In this document: in pieces, positions 27,609-36,620 of the stretch
How positions within the stretch are numbered: the first letter of the stretch is position 1
Layout of the letters: the number at the start of each line of letters is the position of its first letter
From: Pseudolabrys sp.
GTDB lineage: Bacteria; Pseudomonadota; Alphaproteobacteria; Rhizobiales; Xanthobacteraceae
Direction: 5' to 3'
Assembly: GCA_017849615.1 (NCBI GenBank)
Contig: JAFIGS010000004.1
Location: 1 to 64,000 of the forward strand
DNA length: 64,000 nt
Notes under the pieces: generated by a model
The model's database searches: none
Told to the model about the DNA's origin: nothing
The model's input: only the letters and a program-made list of their open reading frames with translations
Program-made: the position numbers and the translations under genes

Positions 27609-29897
27609 TCAGTCCTCCATCCGGTATTTTCGGGCGGGCGCGCTGCGGTCTGCCGGTTTGGTGGGGGACGGCGAGGCCTCGTCATCGGGTGCGATCTGGG
27701 GTGCAGCCTTCGCCGACGGTTCGTCGCCGCCTACCGGAACGAGGTTGTCGAACAGGCCTGCGCCGGTGCTGGAGATTTGGGGATCCGGTTTGGCCCAAGT
27801 GAAGCTGATGGCGAGATCGCGTTCGGCGCGCTCTATCTCCGCGACCGTGTCAATCCGCGCGCCGATGCCGGAGCGCGCGATCCCGTTTGCCGAGACCTGC
27901 TGGATGGCTCGGAGCGCCTCGCGGACGGCCGGCTCGGCGACCTTAGCTTCGCGTGCGAAGCGGCGGCCGATGTCAGCCAATGTGGCGATCCAGTCGCTTA
28001 GCCGGACGCGGTCGAAACCGCCGTGCACGCACGGCACGGTGAGCCAGTCTTTGCCGACGCGAACCGAGATAGCGCCGATGTCTTCTGCGTCGACGCGGAC
28101 GTCAACCTCGACGCCGCTGCCGACGTGCCGGCGATGAACTTCGAGATGCTCTGAGTTGTAGTTGAGGCCGAGCATGTGGATGCCGCCGGCGCGGATTTTG
28201 TAGGTTTTCTTGATTCCGAAGATTGCGCGCATCTTGTCGCGATCCGGCGGCTCGTTGACGTGGAACGCCTTGGTGAGGCGCCGCCAGGCATTTCGTGGCG
28301 TCTCGCCGCCCAGGCCCTCGTGTGGCATGTTGTGGTAAGCATCGACCACAAAACGGACCAAGACGACTGCGAGCTCGTCGACGTCTAGGTTGGCCATGGC
28401 TTGCGGATTGTAGTCGCCGAGTTCGACAGTGTTTTCGAATGTTCTGCCATGCAGGCGGGAGATCAGTGCTGTGTGGACGGTGCCAAACACGCGCTCGATG
28501 CGGCCGCGGTGGTGGGTGAGATCGATGGGCGGGATTTTGGGCGACCCGCTAAGATCGATGATCACGGACTGCGTCGCATCGGCGATGAAAGATGAGCCAC
28601 TGTCGGATGCAATTTGTTCGGGGGAGCATCGCATGTCCCATAGCGTGACGGCTCCTGCCGCCGAGGCATAAGCGCTCTTGTCGCTGACTATCATGCGGAG
28701 TGTTGCGATCGCATTGGCCGCGGACGGGGTGGGGGCGAGCCTCATGCCCACAATGCAGCGTGTGGCGCAGTCGATGGCGGCGCAGATCCACATGCGGCCC
28801 CGTTCGATCTGTGCCTGCTGTTCTGGGCTGAGGTATTCCCACAGACCTGCGTCAATGAGCAGGACCATGAGGCTGACCTGCCACTCGTCGATTTCGACGC
28901 GCTGTCCCGGCCTCGTTACGTCGAGGCCGGCGGCCACCATGGCGAACTTGCGCTTGGCGGCGAGGACGCCATAACGGCCGGCATAAACGTCGTACCTGTC
29001 GAGCTTATTGATGACGTTGAAGAACGCCTTGTCGCTCGGATGCGGCAACGGCAGCTTGGTCGGTCCCTCTTTGCCTCTTGCAATCGCTGCGGCATTTGCG
29101 GCGACCGCTTGGGCGTTCTCCGGCAGCGTATCGATCTCGTCGCAGAGGTCCTTGTAAAGGTGCTTTTTCTTGGGGCGGTTCAGCGCCGCGTAGCGGACCG
29201 CGTGCTTCCACATCAACAGAGCAATCTTAATGCTGATCCTACGGTCGCGATTTCCGCCCTTATTGTTGCGGAGCACGCACGGATTGAGGCCGGCGTTTTC
29301 GTAGGTGACGATCCAGTCGCGCCAGATGCGGACGCAGGGTGCATTGGTCGGCGGCGGTCCTTTGGTGCCTGCTCGGGCTTTTCTTTTGCCGCGTCCAGGC
29401 TTGCGCGATTTTGCGATATCGAGTTCGGCGCTCTCCGCCTCGATTTCAGGGATCAGTTCTTCCATGACGTCGTCAGAGCGGCTGACCTTGCGGCCGGATG
29501 CACGCACCGCCTGGCCGTTCGCTTCACGCACCAGGAAGCGTGAGACCCATTCAAGCTTCCACATGACCGCGGGCAGTTCGTCGTCAGCGAGGTCGGCGAG
29601 CCGCTCGATGCTGGTGCGCTCGCGCGTGCCGGCCTTTTCGGGGGCGAACCACCCGCGGTCGAACCTGTATCCGGGTTTGTCGCGCTCCTGCTGCAGGCGC
29701 GCTTGGGTGAAAGTCTCAGAAAGCGGCGGACTGACATCGAGACGCGACAAGAGATAACTGCCGCTGTCGTCGCCGCTAGGCTTGGCGTTGCCGAAGGGAA
29801 TGCCGCCTATAATCACGCGGTCGAACGGCCCTATGCGCACGGGCAGTATCTCTGGCGATCGCGGTGGCGGAAGCGGCGGCGCCGCGGCCGGGATCAT
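27609..29897 (-). CDS. tniA: TniA/TnsB-like DDE transposase
   Basis: A 762-aa DDE transposase of the TnsB/MuA/TniA group. The retroviral-integrase-type core has D in RVEIDEWQVSL, D in IASDSGSSF and E in RGRIERVFGTVH, then a Mu-transposase C-terminal beta-barrel-like region. N-terminal about 300 residues include a helical DNA-binding segment (NAPCVRIWRDWIVTYENAG). It should bind the end repeats and join 3' ends to target DNA. Start overlaps the tnsA stop as ATGA. Confidence 0.93.
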   Translation of the reverse strand: MIPAAAPPLPPPRSPEILPVRIGPFDRVIIGGIPFGNAKPSGDDSGSYLLSRLDVSPPLSETFTQARLQQERDKPGYRFDRGWFAPEKAGTRERTSIERLADLADDELPAVMWKLEWVSRFLVREANGQAVRASGRKVSRSDDVMEELIPEIEAESAELDIAKSRKPGRGKRKARAGTKGPPPTNAPCVRIWRDWIVTYENAGLNPCVLRNNKGGNRDRRISIKIALLMWKHAVRYAALNRPKKKHLYKDLCDEIDTLPENAQAVAANAAAIARGKEGPTKLPLPHPSDKAFFNVINKLDRYDVYAGRYGVLAAKRKFAMVAAGLDVTRPGQRVEIDEWQVSLMVLLIDAGLWEYLSPEQQAQIERGRMWICAAIDCATRCIVGMRLAPTPSAANAIATLRMIVSDKSAYASAAGAVTLWDMRCSPEQIASDSGSSFIADATQSVIIDLSGSPKIPPIDLTHHRGRIERVFGTVHTALISRLHGRTFENTVELGDYNPQAMANLDVDELAVVLVRFVVDAYHNMPHEGLGGETPRNAWRRLTKAFHVNEPPDRDKMRAIFGIKKTYKIRAGGIHMLGLNYNSEHLEVHRRHVGSGVEVDVRVDAEDIGAISVRVGKDWLTVPCVHGGFDRVRLSDWIATLADIGRRFAREAKVAEPAVREALRAIQQVSANGIARSGIGARIDTVAEIERAERDLAISFTWAKPDPQISSTGAGLFDNLVPVGGDEPSAKAAPQIAPDDEASPSPTKPADRSAPARKYRMED

Positions 29898-30595
29898 CGC
29901 GCCTTCTCCCTGTCCGGTCGGAAGATCGTCGTGTCATAGCCGATGCGTCCGCCGTCGATATCGAGCTCGCCGTCGCCGATCAGGCGGACGATTGCGCGGA
30001 AGCCCCGTCCTTCGAGGCCGCTATAACGGACGAGTTCTCCGATCCGGACGCTGCCTTTGAGGTCGCCGACCAGCTCGCGCATGCGGTCGTCCGGCGCTCC
30101 GGGCGGGTCGCGACGCACTGCATGGATCAGTCTGCCGTTGTGGACCAGGTCCGGATGCAGGTCTTCCTCGGTCATCAGGACGGCCGCGTCGGCAAAGCTG
30201 CGCGACATTTGTTCGGCGATGCAGCGAATGATCGGCCACCACTTCTTCTTGAACTTGGCCGGTTTGATCGCGACCGCAATCTTGCGGCCATCCTTCATCA
30301 GCAGCAGGAAGTCGAACGTATGCCTGCTGGCCTTACCGTGCTCGTCCACGTAGCAGACCGGAGTTGGCTGCTCGCGGACGTCGGCAACGTCGCGGTGGGT
30401 GCAAAACACGTACGCGGCCTGCTCCTCTAGGCCGCCCTCACAGTAGATGCGCCGAGGTTCGGCACCGCCGACGATGGAAGAGCGCGCCGAGAAGCGAGAC
30501 CGCCGAGACGGAATCCGCGTCGCGACCGAGGCTCCCGGCGGTCTCCAGAACGACGAAGTCGGTACAGGCTGCTCGATCATGACCCGGTACGGCAA
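29894..30595 (-). CDS. tnsA: TnsA-like 5'-strand endonuclease
   Basis: A protein of about 230 aa with the TnsA catalytic layout: E in YCEGGLEEQAAYVF, D in RHTFDFLLLMKDG and K in IAVAIKPAKFKKK, equivalent to the E-D-K triad of the TnsA restriction-like domain. The C-terminal part is winged-helix-like (GSVRIGELVRYSGLEG). TnsA cuts the non-transferred strands, so the element should move by cut-and-paste. Start is uncertain: TTG at 30595 or ATG at 30580. Confidence 0.85.
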   Translation of the reverse strand: MPYRVMIEQPVPTSSFWRPPGASVATRIPSRRSRFSARSSIVGGAEPRRIYCEGGLEEQAAYVFCTHRDVADVREQPTPVCYVDEHGKASRHTFDFLLLMKDGRKIAVAIKPAKFKKKWWPIIRCIAEQMSRSFADAAVLMTEEDLHPDLVHNGRLIHAVRRDPPGAPDDRMRELVGDLKGSVRIGELVRYSGLEGRGFRAIVRLIGDGELDIDGGRIGYDTTIFRPDREKAR

Positions 30596-30910
30596 TGCGA
30601 TCCCATTCGCCGGACAGGTCCGGCGTGCAACAGCTCAACGATGTGGGAGGTGGCGCGCCCAGTCCGAGACTTGGCGCTTGCGCCATGCCGCGGTGTGAGG
30701 GAGAATCGAAGCGCTAGTGCTGTGGCTCCGCTCCCCTCCGTGGGGACGACCATTACGGCGAGGCGGTCCGTTCCTGCGGGCCGCCTTCGCTTTTGTAGGC
30801 TACGTGCTCATTGTGGCCTCCAATTCCCGATTGCGCGCGCAAGATGACTCGGGATCCTGCAAGTCCCGAGTCGAAAAATGCAGAATTTTGAGTCACTTAG
30901 CTGGCGCCGC
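30596..30910. other. 315-bp internal intergenic region upstream of tnsA
   Basis: No gene. It carries a perfect 9-bp hairpin GACTCGGGA/TCCCGAGTC (30846-30854 with 30864-30872), not followed by a T run on either strand. The tni operon promoter is expected here. No TGT-type element end was found, consistent with this being interior to the transposon. Confidence 0.5.
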
Positions 30911-31860
30911 TTAAATCCTTGGAGAATCGATCGAATCGCCAGTGGTTAGCTCCGGCAAAACGTCCTCCTGCTCGGGCTCGAAGGCGAGATTCATGCGCGA
31001 CAGGAGGTCTGAAGCGCATCTTGTCCGTCCGGACCACACGTCGTCCGGCTCCGATGACAGAACGTGTGAGGCGATCGCGTAGGCCCTGGGATCGAGCGTC
31101 CGAAGTTCGAGGGGTTCGGCATCCCGCGCGACCGTGAGACCGACGTGCGGCTTGGCACCGATCGCTTCCTGGAGCACTTGAGCCTGCCCCTGGTCTTCAA
31201 GGCGGACAGCAGCTGGTCCGGGTGCCAAACCTCAACGGGCGGCCAGCCGGACGTCCGGAAGATCGTCCGGTATCGCTCCTTGGTGATGGCTGCATGGTCA
31301 AGTGTCACGGCCTTGTACACCCCTGCGATGTCCTGGTGGTTCAGATCAGACCGCAGCGCCAACAAGATGAGCCGGTCCTCGTCCGCCAGATCGCCCGGCA
31401 CCAGCGCGCCAGCGGCGAATTCGTAGGCGCGCAAGGCGGTGCCGCCGAACACCGTCACGTCCTCTGCGAGCGGACGCGCCCACAGCGCGCGCAGAATGCG
31501 CGCCATCTTCGTCGGCACGTGCGCCAAGCGGTAGGCCTTGGCAACGCGTCCAGCCGTGAGAATGCCGTCCCGCATCGACGTCACCGTCTGCTTGGCCGCC
31601 TCACGGCGCTTCATGAAATCGTCGTAGGTGCGCTCGGTCTCCGGCGCGCGCCGGCCGAGCGAGGTGAATTTCTTCTTGCCGGTCTCGGGGTCCTGACGGT
31701 AGCGGGCCAGGTAGGCGGCCCCGTTGACCACCTTCCATTGCATGCCGCCGTCGAGCGACGACCGTTGTCGGAGGGCCGGCCCGTAGGACGCCCAAGCTTT
31801 CTCCAGGTCCTGGATGTGGCGGCGCTCGGTCGGGCCGATATCAATCAATTCATCATACAC
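30911..31860 (-). pseudogene. GSU2403-type nucleotidyltransferase-fold protein, frameshifted
   Basis: The first frame, from a GTG at 31860 (VYDELIDIGPTERRH), carries MQWKVVNGAAYLARYRQ, LGRRAPETERTYDDFMKR and the nucleotidyltransferase signature VFGGTALRAYEFAAGALV. After PDQLLSALK (near 31190) the coherent sequence moves to another frame: DQGQAQVLQEAIGAKPHVG, then LRTLDPRAYAIASHVL to the stop at 30911. A single-base deletion explains it. The family is linked to AbiEii-like nucleotidyltransferases. It may be a true pseudogene or a sequencing error. An in-frame Met at 31989 is too far upstream. Confidence 0.7.
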
Positions 31861-31862
31861 GA

Positions 31863-31901
31863 TTTCTACCCCGGTCGCTACTTGTGATTTTGGGGTAGAA
31901 A
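31863..31901. promoter_or_regulatory. 10-bp inverted repeat (operator candidate) before the nucleotidyltransferase gene
   Basis: TTTCTACCCC (31863-31872) and GGGGTAGAAA (31892-31901) are perfect inverted copies 19 bp apart. They sit just upstream of the GTG start at 31860 and cover its likely ribosome-binding GGGG. A repressor site or RNA hairpin is plausible. Confidence 0.45.
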
Positions 31902-32205
31902 ACAGACCTGAGCGAGAGGAGTCCACAAATATCGTATCGGCGTGGCTGAAAGCGATTAGGAGGCGCTTCCCACCTCGTACGGGGAGCATTTTGGAAGAAG
32001 GTCGGCTCCGCGCGGACCAGCCAGCTTCAATGGCCCAGGTGCGGGCCCGATCTGTGCATGGTGGCGTCTGCGCCCTTGGAAATTGCTAATCAGCGAGAGA
32101 TGGTAAAGGCGCGTGAGTGCAATCGCCGGTCGGCGACTCTATTCACATGTCAGTGACGTGCAACTCTAGGCTGAATTACGAGCCGGGTGGTCGGGGGCGG
32201 TAAGC

Positions 32206-33900
32206 GTGCATCTGCGGCGGACTGATGTTCGGGATCAACCGACCGAGATCAAATCGGCCGTGCGCGCTGCCGTGGCTGGCATCGAGACCGCCTTTGCGGG
32301 CAGGGCGGTTCCGCCGCGCACCCGTCTTGATATCTGTCGTCACCTGCTCGGCCTAGAACAATCTACGCGGGCGATCGCACGAATTCTGGATCCGCTCTGC
32401 CAGCTGCTTTCGAGCCAGCCGCCCGATGAACAACACTACTGGATCAGTACATTTTCGACATTACTGATGCGGCCGCATAAGCGGGCGGAATTGGCCGCGT
32501 ACTTCACTCCTCCCCCAATAGTTCGCCATTTGCTAGCCCAGGCCGAGCATCATGGGCTCGACCTCAAAACTGCGGAAGTGATCGATCCGGCAGCCGGCGG
32601 CGCTGCGTTTGTATCCAGCCTGGCTGGCCGTATGCGTGAACTCGGGTGCCACCCGTGGGACATAAAGAGGAGACTGTTCGGGATTGAACTTGATCGACAT
32701 CTTGCTCGCTTAGGCGAACTTTTAGTCTCTCAGCGTCTGGGTAATGCATCTATCCAGCAGGCCACGTTTCAGGTCGCCGATGCTTTGTTTCTTTCTGACA
32801 AGTTCACAGGTCGCTTCGACGCTGTATTTGTTAATCCGCCGTACGGCCGAGCGTTTGATGCGGTCGACAATTTGCCCCCTGATTGGGAACAGTCATCAGC
32901 TCTTGGTCATGTGAACAAATATGCCCTCTTCATCGGGCTTGCGCTGCGTCTCGCGAAGCCGGGTGGCATAGTCGGGGTCGTCGCACCGTCGAGCTTCATC
33001 GCAGGACCTTCATTCGGGCGACTTCGGAGCACTATTAGAACTCAAGCCGAAGTGCTGCGAGTGGATGTTCTGGAACGGAAGCACGTCTTTTATGAGGTCC
33101 AACAAGACGCCTGTGTATCTCTGATGCGGCGACTGGATGCGCCGAAACTGGCTACATACGCATTCCGGCCGACTTGCGCCCATATCGATAGGAAATGGGA
33201 TATCGTTCATGTTGGGCACCTGACCGCATCAACGGATGATTTGAGCGCCCCGTGGGTTCTCCCCAGTCAGCATGGTGAAGACGTTTTTCAGTCCTGTTCC
33301 GGCCGATTGTCCGACTACGGTGTCACGGCCAAGGCCGGCTATTTTGTTTGGAATCGCCAGAAGCAGCGGATGTCTCGGAAGAAGTCTGCACGCAAGCCAA
33401 ATTTTCCTCTGATCTGGGCTAACAACATCAAGGCGGGAAAACTTTGTACCCCTCGTGCGCGCGAGGGGCACGGTGTCGACTACGTCACCATTGCCCCAGG
33501 CAATTCTGTTATAATTAAATCTGGCGCAATATTTCTGCAAAGAACTACGAATAACAAACAACCCCGGCGTTTAGTCGCAGGTCGAATTGCCGAAAGTCTC
33601 GTGAAGCGACTTGGTGGTGTGGTCAGTGAAAATCACACGATCGCGATTCTGCCATCTCGCGAGAACGTTCGGCTGTCGCTGCTTTGTAAGCTATTGAATT
33701 CAAAATCAGTGGATGATCTCTATCGCCGAGTAGGCGGTACGGCGAGCATTTCGGTCTCGTCATTGCGGGACTTGCCGCTTCCGTTTCCGGAAGACCTAGA
33801 ACGCGCGCTGCAGACCACCGACGACTTCGACCTGGCGGTCGAACGAGCCTATCGTTTTTCCGCGCTAGGCACCCGCAAGCGGGACCCGGTGCCCGTATGA
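32206..33900 (+). CDS. N6-adenine-type DNA methyltransferase (DISARM-associated)
   Basis: A 564-aa class I SAM-dependent methylase. Motif I is D-P-A-A-G-G (near residue 127, VIDPAAGGAAF) and motif IV is N-P-P-Y at residue 210 (FVNPPYGRAF), the amino-methyltransferase signature of Eco57I/N6-adenine enzymes. A C-terminal part with target-recognition-like sequence follows (SENHTIAIL, SISVSSLRDLPLPFP). In DISARM it would mark host DNA as self. GTG start preceded by GGGGGCGG. Its stop overlaps the next start as ATGA. Confidence 0.88.
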   Translation: MHLRRTDVRDQPTEIKSAVRAAVAGIETAFAGRAVPPRTRLDICRHLLGLEQSTRAIARILDPLCQLLSSQPPDEQHYWISTFSTLLMRPHKRAELAAYFTPPPIVRHLLAQAEHHGLDLKTAEVIDPAAGGAAFVSSLAGRMRELGCHPWDIKRRLFGIELDRHLARLGELLVSQRLGNASIQQATFQVADALFLSDKFTGRFDAVFVNPPYGRAFDAVDNLPPDWEQSSALGHVNKYALFIGLALRLAKPGGIVGVVAPSSFIAGPSFGRLRSTIRTQAEVLRVDVLERKHVFYEVQQDACVSLMRRLDAPKLATYAFRPTCAHIDRKWDIVHVGHLTASTDDLSAPWVLPSQHGEDVFQSCSGRLSDYGVTAKAGYFVWNRQKQRMSRKKSARKPNFPLIWANNIKAGKLCTPRAREGHGVDYVTIAPGNSVIIKSGAIFLQRTTNNKQPRRLVAGRIAESLVKRLGGVVSENHTIAILPSRENVRLSLLCKLLNSKSVDDLYRRVGGTASISVSSLRDLPLPFPEDLERALQTTDDFDLAVERAYRFSALGTRKRDPVPV

Positions 33901-36620
33901 AATCGAAGCGGGGCGCTCAGGGACGGTCTCCGGCTGGCCGCGGGCGGCCCGATATCCATGGCCGTCGCGAGCAATCGCGCGCCGCTATCCAGTCGCAGTT
34001 GACCCAGGCGAAGGCGGCGCTGGCCACCAGCCGTTCGTCTTCATCTCCTGAAATGTTGGTTAGACCTGGAATCACCTCGGGAAACTTGGTGCATTATGCC
34101 TCCACGGCGGATCCCAGCGCGTGGTTGCGACCGGACGCTGGGCGTCCTCTGATAGAAGGCCTCCTGACTTCGATCCAGGACGGCGCAGATCGCGCCCTAT
34201 TTTGCTGGCCCCATCGCCCAGGCAGCGGCTTCGTGATCGCGGCGGTGGCACTTCGAGAGGCCCGATCCACAGGAAGGCTTGCGCACAGCACGGTTGCATA
34301 TTGGCCGTGGCGGTCAGGAACGACTTGGGCTGCTCGTCAGGTTCTCGTAAATCCGGTCGATCTTGCTCAGGTGGCCACGCAGGCAGTCAACGAGATTGAT
34401 GCGGGTGCCGAGTGGGCGTCACCGAACTTGGCCCACAAGTCGCTGTGCATGATCGAGATGCGGCTTCGCGATCTCCGATCGACAGAGGCGAAAAAAAACC
34501 TGATCGTCAGAAGCCCAACTTTGCTTGAAACGACATGTGTCTTCTCGCCGAACAGAGACAAGCGACAAAGCGCTTACAATTCAGATACGCAACAGATCCT
34601 TCGCCGCGTTCGTGAACACACCCATATGGGCGATCCGAACGCCGGCCTCGAAGGTCATCTTGAGGCTGTCGGAAGGCCTATAAGTGCTCCTTTTGCAGTC
34701 CTGGGATTGCCTCCGGTAATAGTGCCAGAAGCACTTGGCCGATTTCTTTCGTGCCCAAGAATTGAAAAATATGGCTTGGACGCGATCGTTGTCGATTTGA
34801 CACGGACCGGACGATCCGACCTTCAAGAAGACTGGGAGCTCCATTTCGAGGCCCTTCTCAAAGCTTTGGATAGTCACGTCGGTCGGCGCCCGCCGATCGT
34901 GATGTTCATTGACGACGCATTTGTCATGCGGCGCGCGACTAGACTCGCCAATAGGCAGCTTGCGAGTGCTCATCCGAGACGAAAGCTGCGCGAATCCGGC
35001 GTTTATCTTGACCGCGATGGGATATTTGGCGCGGAAAGCCGGTTGCCTCAGGATTTGGCGCCGATTTCCTTTGAAGCCGACATCAAAGACGCGTCTTTGG
35101 CTCCGATCCGGCGGCGACTTCTATCTCTAGGGCGGGATCTCAAAAGAAGCGGAGTGGCATTCGCCGCGAGTGCTGCGGCAACCGTCCTGAGGTTCGTTCG
35201 TCGTTCGGCATCGTCGCCGCTTGGATTGCGCGAGGCACAAGAGATCGCTGACATTCTTTTCGATGGAGAAGATGAAGTTGACGGCGCCATCCGTGCGATG
35301 TTCAGACCGAAAATGGCACTCGGGCAATTGGGCTCCATCAAAGACGTTGCGCCCGAGTTCGGCGTCGAGGCGGACAGTCTTCTCAGCGCAATAGAAGGCA
35401 AATGTGCAAATTGGGTGACTGACTCTCCCGTTTCCGCAAAACTATCTTCGCTCTTGGCCGACGCGAAATGGAATTCAAGTAGATCGATGATATCGATCTC
35501 GGAACGGACGGTTGCGGAACTGTTTATGGCGTCCGACCGAGCATTGTCGTGTCGCTGCTCCATTGTTGATCACGGCTCCTTAGCCAGCCGACTCCAGGCA
35601 GAGAAGCCACAACGGTTACTTCTTTTGGGTCCGACGCCAGAAGCGATACGTGCCTTGCTCACCGCAAAAGACGTTCCCCACCTGGTGGCGTTGTTGGGTG
35701 ATGTAGCTGGCGCGTCGTTGCTAGGCACCGAAGTTGCTCCTTTGGAGCGACTCCCTGAATTCTCGGGCTTTTCAGCCAGAGCAAGAGCTTTCGTCCAGGC
35801 GCTTGGCAAAGGCGGCGGCGACGAAGAACTCGATATTTCCGAGGTCCAGTTCCGCATTGAAGCGAAGCCCCCCGAGGGAGAGATCGATCTAACGCGCTCA
35901 GATGACGCTTACCGCGGGGACGTCGTACGTCTTACGACGAGCCGTGGCCATAAATTGGTATATCGTCCAGCAAGCGACGTCCTCATTTTCCGACAAAGCG
36001 AAGTACGACCCTTCGAGCGAATCGCGGCGCGCGAACTCGACGTCGGCGAGAGCATCTTGGTGCTGGATGAAACCGTGCGTGAGCCAATTCGCAAGGCTAT
36101 GGCCGGATCGCGGCAGAGTCTGCGGCAACTCGCTCTGTACCATGACCACATCACTCGCATCAGAGCAGCGCTACCTGGCGGGTCTGACACCGACAAAGCG
36201 CGGTATGTCCTTGAGCAGATGCGCGGGATCAACCCAGCCGTTGGAGCGCACGAAGTTCCAAACATTCGACGGTGGTTGACCGCCGATTTAGCTCCGGGCC
36301 ATTCGGACGGCGTCAAACAGCCGCGAGCTGCCCAAGACCAAATGCGATTTGGCATCTTCATGAAGGCTGTCGGCGTGCCTGTTGAGCTGGCAGATGTGTA
36401 TTGGAAACTTGCGATTTTGCCGACGAGAGCATTTCGGGCTCGGGAAGGGCACGCCTTCAACCAGCGCGTGGTGCAGTTTGTACTTGATCCCGAAGGCACT
36501 TCTTCTGGGTTCGGCGCTTGGAAGACGATGCCCGGGCTGTGGCAGATCGTCATCGAATCCGTCGACCAGATCAGTGAGATCATGCCTTCATCATCGGCAG
36601 CCGGAGGCAGCCATGCGTGA
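33897..36620 (+). CDS. 907-aa unknown DISARM-associated protein (DrmE candidate)
   Basis: Position in the operon is that of DrmD or DrmE. It has no intact SNF2 helicase motifs, so it is not DrmD. The N-terminal region has a helicase-like but degenerate P-loop area (FCWPHRPGSGFVIAAVALRE), then VVDLTRTG and a Walker-B-like PPIVMFIDDAFVMRR. The C-terminal half is alpha/beta with IDLTRSDDAYRGDVVRLTTS. This fits DrmE, the function-unknown class 2 DISARM subunit, or an unnamed replacement. Start overlaps the methylase stop; the end overlaps the drmA start by 8 nt. Confidence 0.55.
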   Translation: MKSKRGAQGRSPAGRGRPDIHGRREQSRAAIQSQLTQAKAALATSRSSSSPEMLVRPGITSGNLVHYASTADPSAWLRPDAGRPLIEGLLTSIQDGADRALFCWPHRPGSGFVIAAVALREARSTGRLAHSTVAYWPWRSGTTWAARQVLVNPVDLAQVATQAVNEIDAGAEWASPNLAHKSLCMIEMRLRDLRSTEAKKNLIVRSPTLLETTCVFSPNRDKRQSAYNSDTQQILRRVREHTHMGDPNAGLEGHLEAVGRPISAPFAVLGLPPVIVPEALGRFLSCPRIEKYGLDAIVVDLTRTGRSDLQEDWELHFEALLKALDSHVGRRPPIVMFIDDAFVMRRATRLANRQLASAHPRRKLRESGVYLDRDGIFGAESRLPQDLAPISFEADIKDASLAPIRRRLLSLGRDLKRSGVAFAASAAATVLRFVRRSASSPLGLREAQEIADILFDGEDEVDGAIRAMFRPKMALGQLGSIKDVAPEFGVEADSLLSAIEGKCANWVTDSPVSAKLSSLLADAKWNSSRSMISISERTVAELFMASDRALSCRCSIVDHGSLASRLQAEKPQRLLLLGPTPEAIRALLTAKDVPHLVALLGDVAGASLLGTEVAPLERLPEFSGFSARARAFVQALGKGGGDEELDISEVQFRIEAKPPEGEIDLTRSDDAYRGDVVRLTTSRGHKLVYRPASDVLIFRQSEVRPFERIAARELDVGESILVLDETVREPIRKAMAGSRQSLRQLALYHDHITRIRAALPGGSDTDKARYVLEQMRGINPAVGAHEVPNIRRWLTADLAPGHSDGVKQPRAAQDQMRFGIFMKAVGVPVELADVYWKLAILPTRAFRAREGHAFNQRVVQFVLDPEGTSSGFGAWKTMPGLWQIVIESVDQISEIMPSSSAAGGSHA

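Noticed and set aside
30596-30910. Transposon right end just upstream of tnsA, as in Tn7
   Set aside because: No TGT-type end with similarity to the left end here; the matching end with target duplication is at 44064.
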